Shown here piece by piece: positions 1-7,663 of a stretch of DNA of 23,480 nucleotides. The position numbers were made by a program, and so were the translations under genes. The first letter of the stretch is position 1. Every line of letters starts with the position of its first letter. The stretch is from Phoenicibacter sp963588595 (GTDB taxonomy: Bacteria; Actinomycetota; Coriobacteriia; Coriobacteriales; Eggerthellaceae): positions 1-23,480 of the forward strand of contig CAVAIA010000077.1 in the NCBI GenBank assembly GCA_963588595.1. Reading direction: 5' to 3'. The notes beneath the pieces are model-generated. The model had not been told where the DNA came from. It made no database searches and was given only the letters and a program-made list of their open reading frames with translations.

Positions 1-531
1 CAAGAAGACAAAGTTGAAGCAATTGTTGTTTTGCCTCGTGAACTTTTCATGACAACAGATATTTCTGTGACACTTTGGGTGCTCAATCAAAACAAAAAAG
101 CGAGTGAAAAGAACGGCAGAGTTTTGCGAGACAGAACCCATGAAATTCTTTTCATTGACCTTCGCACCTGGACACAAAACGCAGTTTCAAAGCAAAGGAA
201 AAAGAAGGTTCGTTTGGGTGCCGACCAAATTAAAAAAGCAGCAGAAATCTATCACACATGGCAGTGCGTTGGAACAGATGGAAGCAACTATGCAGAGACT
301 GAACTTTATCGCAGTGTTGGAATTGATGAAATTGAAGAAAACAACTGGGCTTTGACGCCAAGCAAATACATCGAATTTATTGATCACGACATGCAAATTG
401 ACTTTGATGCAGAAATGAAACGAATCAAAAAAGAAGTGTCAGACATACTCGTTGCACAACAAAAATCCCAAGAAAGCTTAAAAGCGGCGTTTGAAGGAAT
501 TGGGTATGATTTAGTTGTGAATGAGAAGTGA
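1..531 (+). CDS. hsdM: Type I restriction-modification DNA methyltransferase subunit, 3' part (HsdM)
   Basis: This is the C-terminal part of the modification subunit, which transfers a methyl group from S-adenosylmethionine to adenine in the site chosen by HsdS. The frame is open from base 1, so the gene starts outside the window and about 176 codons are present. The first residues (VEAIVVLPRELF, then LWVLNQNK) match the conserved HsdM stretch that follows the catalytic domain; the NPPF-type motif must lie upstream. The later ILFIDLRTW and IYHTWQ segments are also typical of HsdM C-termini. The gene ends in TGA at 529-531. The next gene starts 15 bases later in the same frame. hsdS and hsdR follow on the same strand, which confirms the family. 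Confidence 0.87.
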   Translation, partial: QEDKVEAIVVLPRELFMTTDISVTLWVLNQNKKASEKNGRVLRDRTHEILFIDLRTWTQNAVSKQRKKKVRLGADQIKKAAEIYHTWQCVGTDGSNYAETELYRSVGIDEIEENNWALTPSKYIEFIDHDMQIDFDAEMKRIKKEVSDILVAQQKSQESLKAAFEGIGYDLVVNEK

Positions 532-546
532 AACGAGGATTTAGGA

Positions 547-1548
547 ATGAATAGTTTTGATAAGACCATATTGCAAGCAATTCAAAAGATAAAGGATGAT
601 ATTCTTAAAACACGAACAGCTGTTTTTCAAAATGCTAACTCTGAACTCCTTTCAATGTATTTTAGAATTGGAAAAATCATTTCGAAGAACACTAATTATG
701 GGAATAGATTTGTTGAATCTCTTTCGAAAGGAATAAAGGCTGAATTTAAAGATTTAAAGGGATTCTCTGAAAGAAATTTATTTAGAATGAAGCGCTTTTA
801 CGAGGTATATAAGGATTTTTCAATTCTGCCACCGCCAGTGGCAAAATTGCCATGGTCACATAATAACATCCTCATCGAAAAGGAAAAGGATTTTGATAAA
901 CGTTTATGGTATGCAGAAAAGGCAATTGAAAACGGTTGAAGCAAAGTTGTTTTAGACCACCAGATTGACCTAAGGCTTTACGACAGGCAAGCAGATTCTT
1001 CAAAGAAACTCTCAAATTTTCCCGAAAAGCTACCTCAACCTCAAAGCGAACTTGACACTGAAATTATTAAGGATCCTTACATTTTTGAATTGACTGGCTT
1101 GAAAGAAAGCACTTTTGAAGGTGAGATTGAAGAAAAATTAATTGAGAATATTAAATCTGTTCTTCTTGAGCTCGGCAAAGGTTTTTCTTTCGTTGGCAAT
1201 CAATATAAAATTTCAACAGATAACAAAGATTATTACATTGACTTACTGTTTTACCACCTTGACCTGCGGTGCTATGTCGTAGTTGAGTTAAAAACCACTG
1301 ACTTTCAGCCTGAATTTATGGGTCAGTTACAATTTTATGTTAAGGCAGTTGATGAAACTTTAAAAAAGGATTTAGACAATGACACAATTGGTATGCTTTT
1401 GTGTAAAAACAAAGACCGACTGTCGGTTGAGTGGTCGCTAAAAGCCACGAATGTACCTGCTGGTGTTGTGTCATATGAGGTGACAAGTTGCCTACCAACA
1501 GAGGACGAAATTAACCAAATGATAAACCTGACAAACAAAGAAGGGTGA
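547..1548 (+). pseudogene. DUF1016/YhcG-type PD-(D/E)XK nuclease, interrupted by one in-frame TGA
   Basis: Reading one frame from ATG 547 to TGA 1548 gives about 333 residues, close to the usual YhcG/DUF1016 length, with a single stop at 937-939 (codon 131). Residues 1-130 form the helical N-terminal domain (MYFRIGKII, FSERNLFRMKRFY, LPWSHN, WYAEKAIENG). After the stop the frame continues as SKVVLDHQIDLRLY, and the nuclease core follows with D232 in YYIDLLFYH and E247/K249 in VVVELKTTDF. Family members normally read ENGWS at the break, so TGA sits exactly where TGG (Trp) is expected: one G-to-A change. Without suppression the product is the 130-residue N-terminal piece. A separate restart for the nuclease half (for example TTG 1090) has no evident ribosome-binding site. 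Its role is unproven; such proteins are often found in type I RM and defence loci. Confidence 0.85.
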
Positions 1549-1558
1549 GTGGCTCACT

Positions 1559-1741
1559 CATGCCATTAACTGATTACAAACTCTCGAGTCACCCTGACAC
1601 GCAAAATAGAAGTGGATGCACCCCCTCATGTCATCCTGAGCGAAACGAGAACACGCAGTGTTCGAGCGGAGTCGAAGGATCTCCTGCCAGCACGCAACAA
1701 TTTAAAGGTTTCCCACCATGCCATTAACTAATTACAAACTC
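1559..1741 (+). repeat. 25-bp direct repeat flanking an insert at the hsdS start
   Basis: The 25 bases at 1559-1583 recur at 1717-1741 with one mismatch (24/25). Both copies begin CATGCCATTAAC and encode MPLT(D/N)YKL, the HsdS N-terminus. They are 158 bp apart and enclose 133 bp (1584-1716). The first copy runs into a frame that does not resemble HsdS and stops at 1725-1727, so it looks like a dead remnant of the original start. The second copy is continuous with the real hsdS. This fits either an insertion that duplicated its target, or recombination between hsdS alleles that share a start. Confidence 0.75.
1630..1684. repeat. REP-like palindromic intergenic repeat
   Basis: The segment begins GTCATCCTGAGCGAA and ends GTCGAAGGATCTCC. 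The ATCCT and AGGAT ends are complementary, and the centre holds a perfect hairpin GAACAC-GCA-GTGTTC (1649-1663). The GTCATCCTGAGCGAA...GAAGGATCT type of sequence is, from memory, a frequent interspersed repeat in many bacterial genomes. It contains no recognisable gene. The 169 bp from 1549 to 1717 hold only this element and the repeated hsdS start. Confidence 0.6.
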
Positions 1742-2845
1742 GGTGACTTGATTGAACAAAATTCCGTCGCATGTGGGATTTCAAATTTAACTGCAAACGA
1801 GGTTTCAGGTGTTAATCGTGACAAAGAGTTTTTCGAGCCAACAAAGCAAGTTGGAAGCGACACCAGCAATTATCAAATTGTGGAACCTAAACACTTTGCG
1901 TGCAATTTAATGCACGTTGGGAGAGATTGCCTTTTGCCAGTTGCACAAAATTGCACCAGTAAGAACAAATATGTTAGCCCTGCATATTCAGTTTTTAAAT
2001 TAAAGGAAGATGTTCCACTTCTTTCGACTTATTTTCTAATGGCATTGAAATCAACCGAGAAAGACAGATATTTCTGGTTTCATGCGGATGGTTCAATTCG
2101 TGATGGGATGTCTTGGGATGACTTTTGCAACACCTCTCTCTCCCTTCCCCCTTTGCCCATCCAGCAAAAATATGTTGATGTTTACACCTCGCTTGTGCAA
2201 AACGCCAAAGCCTTCGAGGCAGGAGCAGAAGATTTGAAACTTGTGTGTGATGGGTTTATCGACAAGTTGAAACACAGTGCCAAAAAGCAAGCATTTGGGG
2301 AATTATTACAGCTGGAAGACAATCGTAATGTGAATAATGAAATTAAGGAAATTAAGGGCATCAACATTGATAAAGTTTTTATGCCAACGGTTGCTGACAC
2401 ATCTGGTCTAAATTACTCAAATTATAAAGTTGTCCAACATGGGCAATTTGCTTTTTCTGGAATGCAAACAGGTCGCGACAAATGCATTCGATTTGCACTT
2501 CAAAATTCAGAGGTTCCAATCATTATTTCACCAGCATACACCGTCTTTTCGATTAAAGATAAGAATGTTGTTCCTGAATATATTATGATGTGGTTTTCGA
2601 GAGAAGAGATTGATCGAGAGGGCTGGTTTAGGAGTGATTCAAGCGTTCGTTCAAACCTTGATTTAGACAGATTTTATGAGATGGAAATCCCCATCCCACC
2701 CCTTGAAACTCAAAAATCAATAGTTAACATTTTTAATGCAATGAATTCTCGTAAAAAAATGGCTGAAGAGCTCCGCCAAAAAATCAAGGAAATCTGCCCC
2801 GTTTTGATTAAGGGGTCAATTGATGAAGGGAAGGCAGCGGATTAA
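1718..2845 (+). CDS. hsdS: Type I restriction-modification specificity subunit (HsdS)
   Basis: HsdS recognises the bipartite DNA target and holds the methylase and restriction subunits together. At 375 residues it is a little short for the family but complete. It has two target-recognition domains, roughly residues 1-140 and 200-320, each followed by a conserved helical spacer beginning with a proline-rich motif (LPPLPIQQKYV at 143-153; IPIPPLETQKSIV from about 324). The two halves align with each other: GVNRDK/GINIDK, SNYQIV/SNYKVV, GRD, SPAYSVF (87-93)/SPAYTVF (271-277). ATG 1718 is the better start because the homology begins there and AAAGG lies 9 bases upstream. An older copy of the start lies at 1560, cut off by an inserted repeat. 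hsdR follows with no gap. Confidence 0.92.
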   Translation: MPLTNYKLGDLIEQNSVACGISNLTANEVSGVNRDKEFFEPTKQVGSDTSNYQIVEPKHFACNLMHVGRDCLLPVAQNCTSKNKYVSPAYSVFKLKEDVPLLSTYFLMALKSTEKDRYFWFHADGSIRDGMSWDDFCNTSLSLPPLPIQQKYVDVYTSLVQNAKAFEAGAEDLKLVCDGFIDKLKHSAKKQAFGELLQLEDNRNVNNEIKEIKGINIDKVFMPTVADTSGLNYSNYKVVQHGQFAFSGMQTGRDKCIRFALQNSEVPIIISPAYTVFSIKDKNVVPEYIMMWFSREEIDREGWFRSDSSVRSNLDLDRFYEMEIPIPPLETQKSIVNIFNAMNSRKKMAEELRQKIKEICPVLIKGSIDEGKAAD

Positions 2846-5800
2846 ATGGCAAAGTTAAAAGAGTTCAATGGAAAGTTTTGCGAAAGCCAGTATGAGAGTG
2901 TTTTCATTGAAATGTTACAGAAGAAAGCTGGTTGGAAGAATTATTCCTGCGGAAACACTTTAAAACGCAAAGCAACAGATGTTTTAATCAAGGAAGACTT
3001 CTTTTCCTTCATGCAAAAGACTGCACCTGAGCTCACTGAAAATGAAATTGAACAAATTTTTAGCACGATTGCCTTGGCAGGTGGTGAGAGTCATTTTGCA
3101 ACTTTGCACAAAATTTACGACTGGATGAGTGGCGGCTTGCAGTTCACGCCTGAAGGTGGGGTTGCTCAAATTCTTGATTTGATTGATTTTAAAAATGTTG
3201 ACAACAACATCTTTCGAGTTGTCAATCAGCTTAAAGTTGAATACAAAAATCAAGGGCAAAAGGAGGTGCGAATCCCCGATCTTTTGCTTTATGTGAATGG
3301 ACTTCCTCTTTGCATAATTGAGCTTAAAAACCCTGCCGATGAAAACGCAACAATTCATGACGCATGGAAACAAATTACAAAAAGATATTGGCGAGACATT
3401 CCGCACCTGCTTCATTTTTGCCCGCTTTCCTGCATTTCTGATGGAGTGAAAACACGCCTTGGAACAGTGCGAACACCCTATGAGCATTATTACGCTTGGA
3501 GACGAGTTAACGATTCCGACCCTGTTTCAAACGCTCCTTTTGATGAGCTGGAATGCATGATTAAAGGGGTTTACGCACCGAAACGATTCCTTGAAATTTT
3601 CAGAGATTACATCCTGTTTCAAGATTCAAACTTTGATGCGGGTGAAAAAGAGATTGTTTGCAGGTATCCTCAATTTTTTGCGACACGCCTTTTGAAAAAG
3701 AGCATTGTGGAAGCCGTGCAGAAAAAGTGTGGCAAAGGTGGAACCTATTTTGGTGCCACGGGTTGTGGGAAAACATACACAATGGCTTTTCTTGCTCGGC
3801 AGCTTGCACTTCGTTGTTCGCAATTTGAAGGCATGGGTTCGCCAACAGTTGTGCTCATTGTTGACCGTGAAGACCTCCAAACTCAAAGTGCACAACTTTT
3901 TACGCGTGCGAAAGACTTTTTGAATTTGGGTGAGGTGAGCATTGTTAAAAGCAGAGACGAGCTTAGATGCGAACTTGGCAGCCGTGAAAGTGGTGGTTTC
4001 TACATCTGCACAATTCAGAAGTTTTGCGACCGCGAGGGCGACAAAATCGGGCTTGTTAACAACCGTGCCAACATAATTTGTTTTTCTGATGAAGCTCACA
4101 GAACTCAAATTGAACGTGCTAAAAAAATCAAGTTCAGCAAGGATGCAGATGACAACATGCGCGCCATGCTCTCAAAGCCCTATGCAAAAGTTCTGCGTGA
4201 GGCTCTGCCACATGCAACATTTGTTGGTTTCACTGGCACTCCAATTGATGAGTCCTACCAAACGTTCGGCGATGAAATTGACAGATACACAATGGATCAA
4301 GCTGTGGCAGACGGCCTCACAGTTCCAATTAAATATCACCCAAGAATTGCTCGCGTGCTTTTGCAAGGTGAACAAGCAAAGCAAATTGAGGAATATTACC
4401 GCAATTGTGCTGAAGATGGAGCAACTGCTCAAGACATTGCACGAAGCAAAAAAAGCATGTCTTCAATGGAAGTGATTTTGGGTGATGACTCTAGGCTTTC
4501 TCGCTTGGCGACCGACATCCATAATCACTATGAGGCTTGCGTGAGTCAAGACCCACATCGCACACAAAAAGCAATGATTGTGTGTTCAAGCCGAAACATT
4601 GCTTTTTCTCTTCTGAAACATTTCAAAAAGCAGTTCCCCGAATGGTTTGAAGAGAAGAAAACGCCCGATGGAGTTGAGGTTACGAAAGAGGAACTTGCAA
4701 CCTTGGAAGAAATGCCCAAGATTGCTTTCGTTGCAAGTGTTTCAAAGAATGATGAGGAAGAGATGTATAACTATCTCGGTGGTGTTAAGTGTGACGCACG
4801 GAATAAAAAGTTGGATGCAGCCTTTAAAAATGACAAGTCGAACTTTCAAGTTGTTATTGTTGTTGACATGTGGGTCACTGGTTTTGATGCACCATCGCTT
4901 ACGTATATGTATAACGACAAGCCTTTAAAAAAGCACATGCTCGTGCAAACAATTTCACGCGTTAACAGGGTCTACCCTGGCAAGGATTACGGGCTCATTG
5001 TTGACTACATTGGCATTCGCGACAACATGCGTCAAGCTATGGCGATGTATGGCGGCGACAATTCTGTTGCGCTTTCAAAGGACGACACAAAAGCTGCGTT
5101 TAAGATTTTCTATGAACTTCTAGGCGTGCTGAAAGACCTCTTCAAAGGTTTTGACTTAAAACCTTTTCTTGACACAAAAACAGATGACTATGAGCGTTAT
5201 CGGCAACTTGCAGGTGCTGCCGAATTTGTTTTCTCAAACACACAAATGTTTAAGGCGGGCGAAAAAACAAGTTCAAAAACCATCACTTTCAAGTCATACT
5301 TTTTGGGTTATACAAAACGCCTCAAAAAAGCTTATGACATTTGCTTTCCAACAGGAGACTTGGCAGAGAGCGATTCTGCACTTGCACAGTGCTTCATTGC
5401 AATTGCAGGTTTTGTGCGAAAAATGAGCATTGGTGAGCACGACGAATTTTCAATGAATGCGGCAGTTGAAAAGATGGTGCACGAGGCACTGCGTTACAAC
5501 AAAGTTGAAGACGTTTTTGAAACAAGCGACGTTGAGAGCGTTGTTGGTCCTGATTCCACAGTGTTTTGTGGTGATGTAAAAATGCCAGCAGCTAAACTTG
5601 AGTTGTTGCTAAAACTGCTGAAAAGGCAAATTGGTGAATATGGGAAATATAACAAACTGGCTGCCAAAAAATTCCAAGATATGCTTCAAAAAACCGTTGA
5701 GGAATATAATGAACGCAGGAGCAAGCTTGATGTGCAAGAGGCAGGAGAGGTTCAAGAAGACGCTGCCACCCGAATCATTTTGGATGCAACTGAGCAGGCT

Positions 5801-6175
5801 CACATCATTTTGCAAGCTCTGGATGAAAACAAACAGAGTTTCAGAAAACTTGGACTTTCGTTTGTTGAGAAAGCTTTTTATGACATTTTGGTTGAAATGC
5901 GTGATGAACACAATTTTGAGTTTGGTGAGGATGTTGAAGTTGATGGTGTGGTCGTTAACGAGAAATGTAAACAACTTGCCCAAAAGATTAAAAACTTAAT
6001 TGACTCAAAGAGTGAATATGCCGACTGGCTCAACAACAGAAACATTCGTCAACAATTGAAGCTTGACATCAAAATGTGCCTTGTTGAAAACGGTTATCCT
6101 CCGCAATATTCCCCACAAGTGTTTAATCAAGTCATGGACCAAGTTGAAAATTTAGAGGAGAACACAACAGAGTAG
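2846..6175 (+). CDS. hsdR: Type I restriction endonuclease subunit (HsdR)
   Basis: HsdR is the ATP-driven DNA translocase and nuclease of the type I complex; it cuts unmethylated DNA away from the recognition site. The 1109-residue product is full length. The N-terminal nuclease shows D145 in IPDLLLYV and E159/K161 in CIIELKNP. The superfamily 2 motor has Walker A GATGCGKT at 303-310, DEAH at 415-418, FTGTP at 462-466, VTGFDAP, and motif VI QTISRVNR near 700. The C-terminal part (about 750-1109) is helical and probably contacts the methylase core. The ATG directly follows the hsdS TAA, so translation is probably coupled. No frame damage is seen, so the restriction subunit looks functional. 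Confidence 0.95.
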   Translation: MAKLKEFNGKFCESQYESVFIEMLQKKAGWKNYSCGNTLKRKATDVLIKEDFFSFMQKTAPELTENEIEQIFSTIALAGGESHFATLHKIYDWMSGGLQFTPEGGVAQILDLIDFKNVDNNIFRVVNQLKVEYKNQGQKEVRIPDLLLYVNGLPLCIIELKNPADENATIHDAWKQITKRYWRDIPHLLHFCPLSCISDGVKTRLGTVRTPYEHYYAWRRVNDSDPVSNAPFDELECMIKGVYAPKRFLEIFRDYILFQDSNFDAGEKEIVCRYPQFFATRLLKKSIVEAVQKKCGKGGTYFGATGCGKTYTMAFLARQLALRCSQFEGMGSPTVVLIVDREDLQTQSAQLFTRAKDFLNLGEVSIVKSRDELRCELGSRESGGFYICTIQKFCDREGDKIGLVNNRANIICFSDEAHRTQIERAKKIKFSKDADDNMRAMLSKPYAKVLREALPHATFVGFTGTPIDESYQTFGDEIDRYTMDQAVADGLTVPIKYHPRIARVLLQGEQAKQIEEYYRNCAEDGATAQDIARSKKSMSSMEVILGDDSRLSRLATDIHNHYEACVSQDPHRTQKAMIVCSSRNIAFSLLKHFKKQFPEWFEEKKTPDGVEVTKEELATLEEMPKIAFVASVSKNDEEEMYNYLGGVKCDARNKKLDAAFKNDKSNFQVVIVVDMWVTGFDAPSLTYMYNDKPLKKHMLVQTISRVNRVYPGKDYGLIVDYIGIRDNMRQAMAMYGGDNSVALSKDDTKAAFKIFYELLGVLKDLFKGFDLKPFLDTKTDDYERYRQLAGAAEFVFSNTQMFKAGEKTSSKTITFKSYFLGYTKRLKKAYDICFPTGDLAESDSALAQCFIAIAGFVRKMSIGEHDEFSMNAAVEKMVHEALRYNKVEDVFETSDVESVVGPDSTVFCGDVKMPAAKLELLLKLLKRQIGEYGKYNKLAAKKFQDMLQKTVEEYNERRSKLDVQEAGEVQEDAATRIILDATEQAHIILQALDENKQSFRKLGLSFVEKAFYDILVEMRDEHNFEFGEDVEVDGVVVNEKCKQLAQKIKNLIDSKSEYADWLNNRNIRQQLKLDIKMCLVENGYPPQYSPQVFNQVMDQVENLEENTTE

Positions 6176-6220
6176 CCTTAATTCTTTGCTATATCTGTTT
6201 GACACTTTCGTAAAGATCTA

Positions 6221-6952
6221 ATGAAGAGTATGCAGCTAAACATATCAGGAATTGAAGTTTTTCTCTCCAAAAACAAAGGTCAAAAAAATCTTTACTTAAG
6301 GGTTTGTCCACCTGATGGGATGGTGAAAGTTTCTGCGCCGGCAGGGGTAAGTGACGCAGAGATTGAAAAGTTTGTTCTCTCAAAAATAGAGATGATTAAA
6401 CGCCATCAAAAGCGTATATTGTTAGAAGCACGCATGGCTAGACGAGAGTTTGTGACAGGGGAGGAGTTTTATCTTTTTGGAATGCCTTTTACTTTACAGG
6501 TGGTTTTGACACCTACTAACAAAAAAAGCAAGGTTGAAAAGTTCTCAAACAAGCTTATTTTATGTGTTCCAAAAGGGTCAACGAGTGACTTTCGAAAACG
6601 AAAAATTGATGAGTGGTATAGAGTCGAGCTTACGAAAGCCATTGAGGATATGCTTAAGCCTTTGCAAAAAAGAGTTGGCGTTTGTGCAAGCGAGTTTCGA
6701 ATCAAAGATATGAAAACTCGATGGGGGACGTGTAACGTGCGAGATGCTCGAATTTGGATTAACTTGCAACTTGCAAAAAAACCGATTGAGTGCTTAGAAT
6801 ATGTCATGGTTCATGAACTTTGCCATTTGCTTGAGAGGAATCACACAAAACGCTTTTGGTCACTTGTGGAACAATTCTGCCCAAATTGGAAGGAAGCAAA
6901 AAAATCCCTTGACGAGATGCTACTAGGTTGTAATGATGATGCAAGAAAGTAA
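6221..6952 (+). CDS. DUF45/YgjP-type zinc metallopeptidase
   Basis: This 243-residue protein matches the YgjP/DUF45 family of small M48-like zinc metallopeptidases. The zinc site is HELCH at 198-202 with a further histidine at H208, in the typical context YVMVHELCH...NHTKRFW. The preceding MKTRWGTCN (about 164-172) is also a family hallmark. No signal peptide or membrane segment is evident, so it should be cytoplasmic. It lies 45 bp behind hsdR on the same strand. From general knowledge, DUF45 genes often sit next to type I RM genes, but the substrate is not known to me. ATG 6221 has only a weak AAAGAT upstream; ATG 6230 is an alternative start. Confidence 0.85.
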   Translation: MKSMQLNISGIEVFLSKNKGQKNLYLRVCPPDGMVKVSAPAGVSDAEIEKFVLSKIEMIKRHQKRILLEARMARREFVTGEEFYLFGMPFTLQVVLTPTNKKSKVEKFSNKLILCVPKGSTSDFRKRKIDEWYRVELTKAIEDMLKPLQKRVGVCASEFRIKDMKTRWGTCNVRDARIWINLQLAKKPIECLEYVMVHELCHLLERNHTKRFWSLVEQFCPNWKEAKKSLDEMLLGCNDDARK

Positions 6953-6968
6953 ATATAGAATTTATTAC

Positions 6969-6997
6969 TTGATATATGCATAATATACATATATAAT
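6969..6997 (+). promoter_or_regulatory. Sigma-A-type promoter of brnTA
   Basis: A -35 box TTGATA (6969-6974) is followed by a 17-bp spacer and a perfect -10 box TATAAT (6992-6997). Transcription should start near 7004, leaving a leader of only about 7 bases before brnT ATG 7011. brnTA is therefore probably transcribed separately from the upstream RM genes. Confidence 0.75.
6972..6994. promoter_or_regulatory. Candidate BrnA operator (inverted repeat in the brnTA promoter)
   Basis: ATATATG (6972-6978) and CATATAT (6988-6994) form a perfect 7-bp inverted repeat with a 9-bp spacer. It covers the promoter spacer and overlaps both the -35 and -10 boxes. BrnA antitoxins are ribbon-helix-helix DNA binders that repress their own operon, so this is a reasonable site, although the region is very AT-rich and chance symmetry is possible. 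Confidence 0.45.
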
Positions 6998-7010
6998 AAA
7001 TATAGTAAGT

Positions 7011-7328
7011 ATGGATTTTAAGAATGACTACATAAATTTTGAATGGGATGACAACAAAGCAAATGTCAATGAGAAAAAGCATGGAATATCATTTGAGAGA
7101 GCAACAGAAGTTTTCTCAGATGAATTCGCAAGAGTTTTGCCAGACAAAAAGCATTCAGATGTTGAGGATAGATTCCATATCATTGGTATGGATTTAACAT
7201 CTTCAATCTTGCTTGTGTGCTATTGCGAACGGAATTGCGGCAACACCTTAAGATTGATTTCTGCAAGGAGTGCCACAAAGAATGAGGAAAATCAATATTG
7301 GAACTTAAGGAGAAAATATGAGTGTTAG
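7011..7328 (+). CDS. brnT: BrnT-family toxin
   Basis: BrnT toxins are RelE-like ribonucleases that stop growth by cutting RNA and are neutralised by BrnA. The 105-residue protein carries the family pattern: FEWDDNKANVNEKKHGISF near residues 9-27 and ISARSAT followed by E...QY in the C-terminal half. The order toxin first, antitoxin second is the usual brnTA layout. The gene overlaps brnA by 11 bp. It lacks a clear Shine-Dalgarno site and would be translated from a leader of about 7 bases, whereas brnA has a good AAGGAG; this asymmetry should favour the antitoxin. The short, acidic-rich N-terminus shows no signal peptide. Confidence 0.85.
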   Translation: MDFKNDYINFEWDDNKANVNEKKHGISFERATEVFSDEFARVLPDKKHSDVEDRFHIIGMDLTSSILLVCYCERNCGNTLRLISARSATKNEENQYWNLRRKYEC

Positions 7329-7548
7329 TAAAGAAGAGTTAGAAGACATGCCAGAAGTCGATTTTTCGGACAGTATCGCAAATCCATATGCAAACCGTGT
7401 TAGGAAACGTGTGACTATTAACCTGGACGGAAGCACTGTTGACTATTTCAAGCAAGAGGCAATGCAAACAGGTTTGCCTTATCAAACATTAATTAATGTG
7501 TATCTTGGACAATGCGCAAGAGAAGGAAAACATTTAACATTTGTTTAA
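7318..7548 (+). CDS. brnA: BrnA-family antitoxin (ribbon-helix-helix)
   Basis: This 76-residue protein should bind and inactivate BrnT and repress the shared promoter. After an acidic N-terminus (DFSDSIANPYANR), the stretch RVTINLDGSTVDYFKQEAM followed by PYQTLINVYLG (about 31-63) is a ribbon-helix-helix fold of the BrnA type. The start is supported by AAGGAG at 7307-7312, 5 bases from ATG 7318, and by the 11-bp overlap with brnT. The gene ends shortly before a two-way terminator. Confidence 0.82.
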   Translation: MSVSKEELEDMPEVDFSDSIANPYANRVRKRVTINLDGSTVDYFKQEAMQTGLPYQTLINVYLGQCAREGKHLTFV

Positions 7549-7594
7549 AACTTTCAATATGGTTTTAATCTCTTAGAACCAAGGTCAAAAAAAA

Positions 7595-7634
7595 TTAAGT
7601 CCCTTAAAAAATTTAAGGGACTTAAAAAATTTTT
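7595..7634. terminator. Two-way rho-independent terminator between brnTA and gdhA
   Basis: A perfect 14-bp inverted repeat (arms 7595-7608 and 7612-7625, core AAGTCCCTT/AAGGGACTT) has a 3-base loop. On the - strand it is followed by eight Us (A-run at 7587-7594), an ideal end for gdhA. On the + strand TTTTT (7630-7634) follows a few bases after the stem, so brnTA can stop here too. A smaller imperfect hairpin (7561-7580) lies just outside. The rest of the 115-bp gap holds nothing I recognise. Confidence 0.88.
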
Positions 7635-7663
7635 CCAATTGAAGGTTATTTTAAATCATTAAT

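Noticed and set aside
1090..1548. Separate nuclease gene starting at 1090
   Set aside because: The start is TTG without a ribosome-binding site and falls inside the conserved DUF1016 frame; it is better read as the downstream part of one interrupted gene.
1649..1663. CRISPR repeat or terminator at GAACAC-GCA-GTGTTC
   Set aside because: It occurs once, has no regular spacers and no T-run; it fits the centre of a REP-like element.
1545..1727. Small open frame of 60 codons before hsdS as a real gene
   Set aside because: It is composed of the duplicated hsdS start followed by translated REP-like sequence; the protein has no recognisable features and the frame ends inside the true hsdS start.
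6972..7003. Replication origin or iteron-like AT-rich repeats before brnT
   Set aside because: The AT-rich stretch is short, holds a clear promoter and has no repeated DnaA-box-like motifs.
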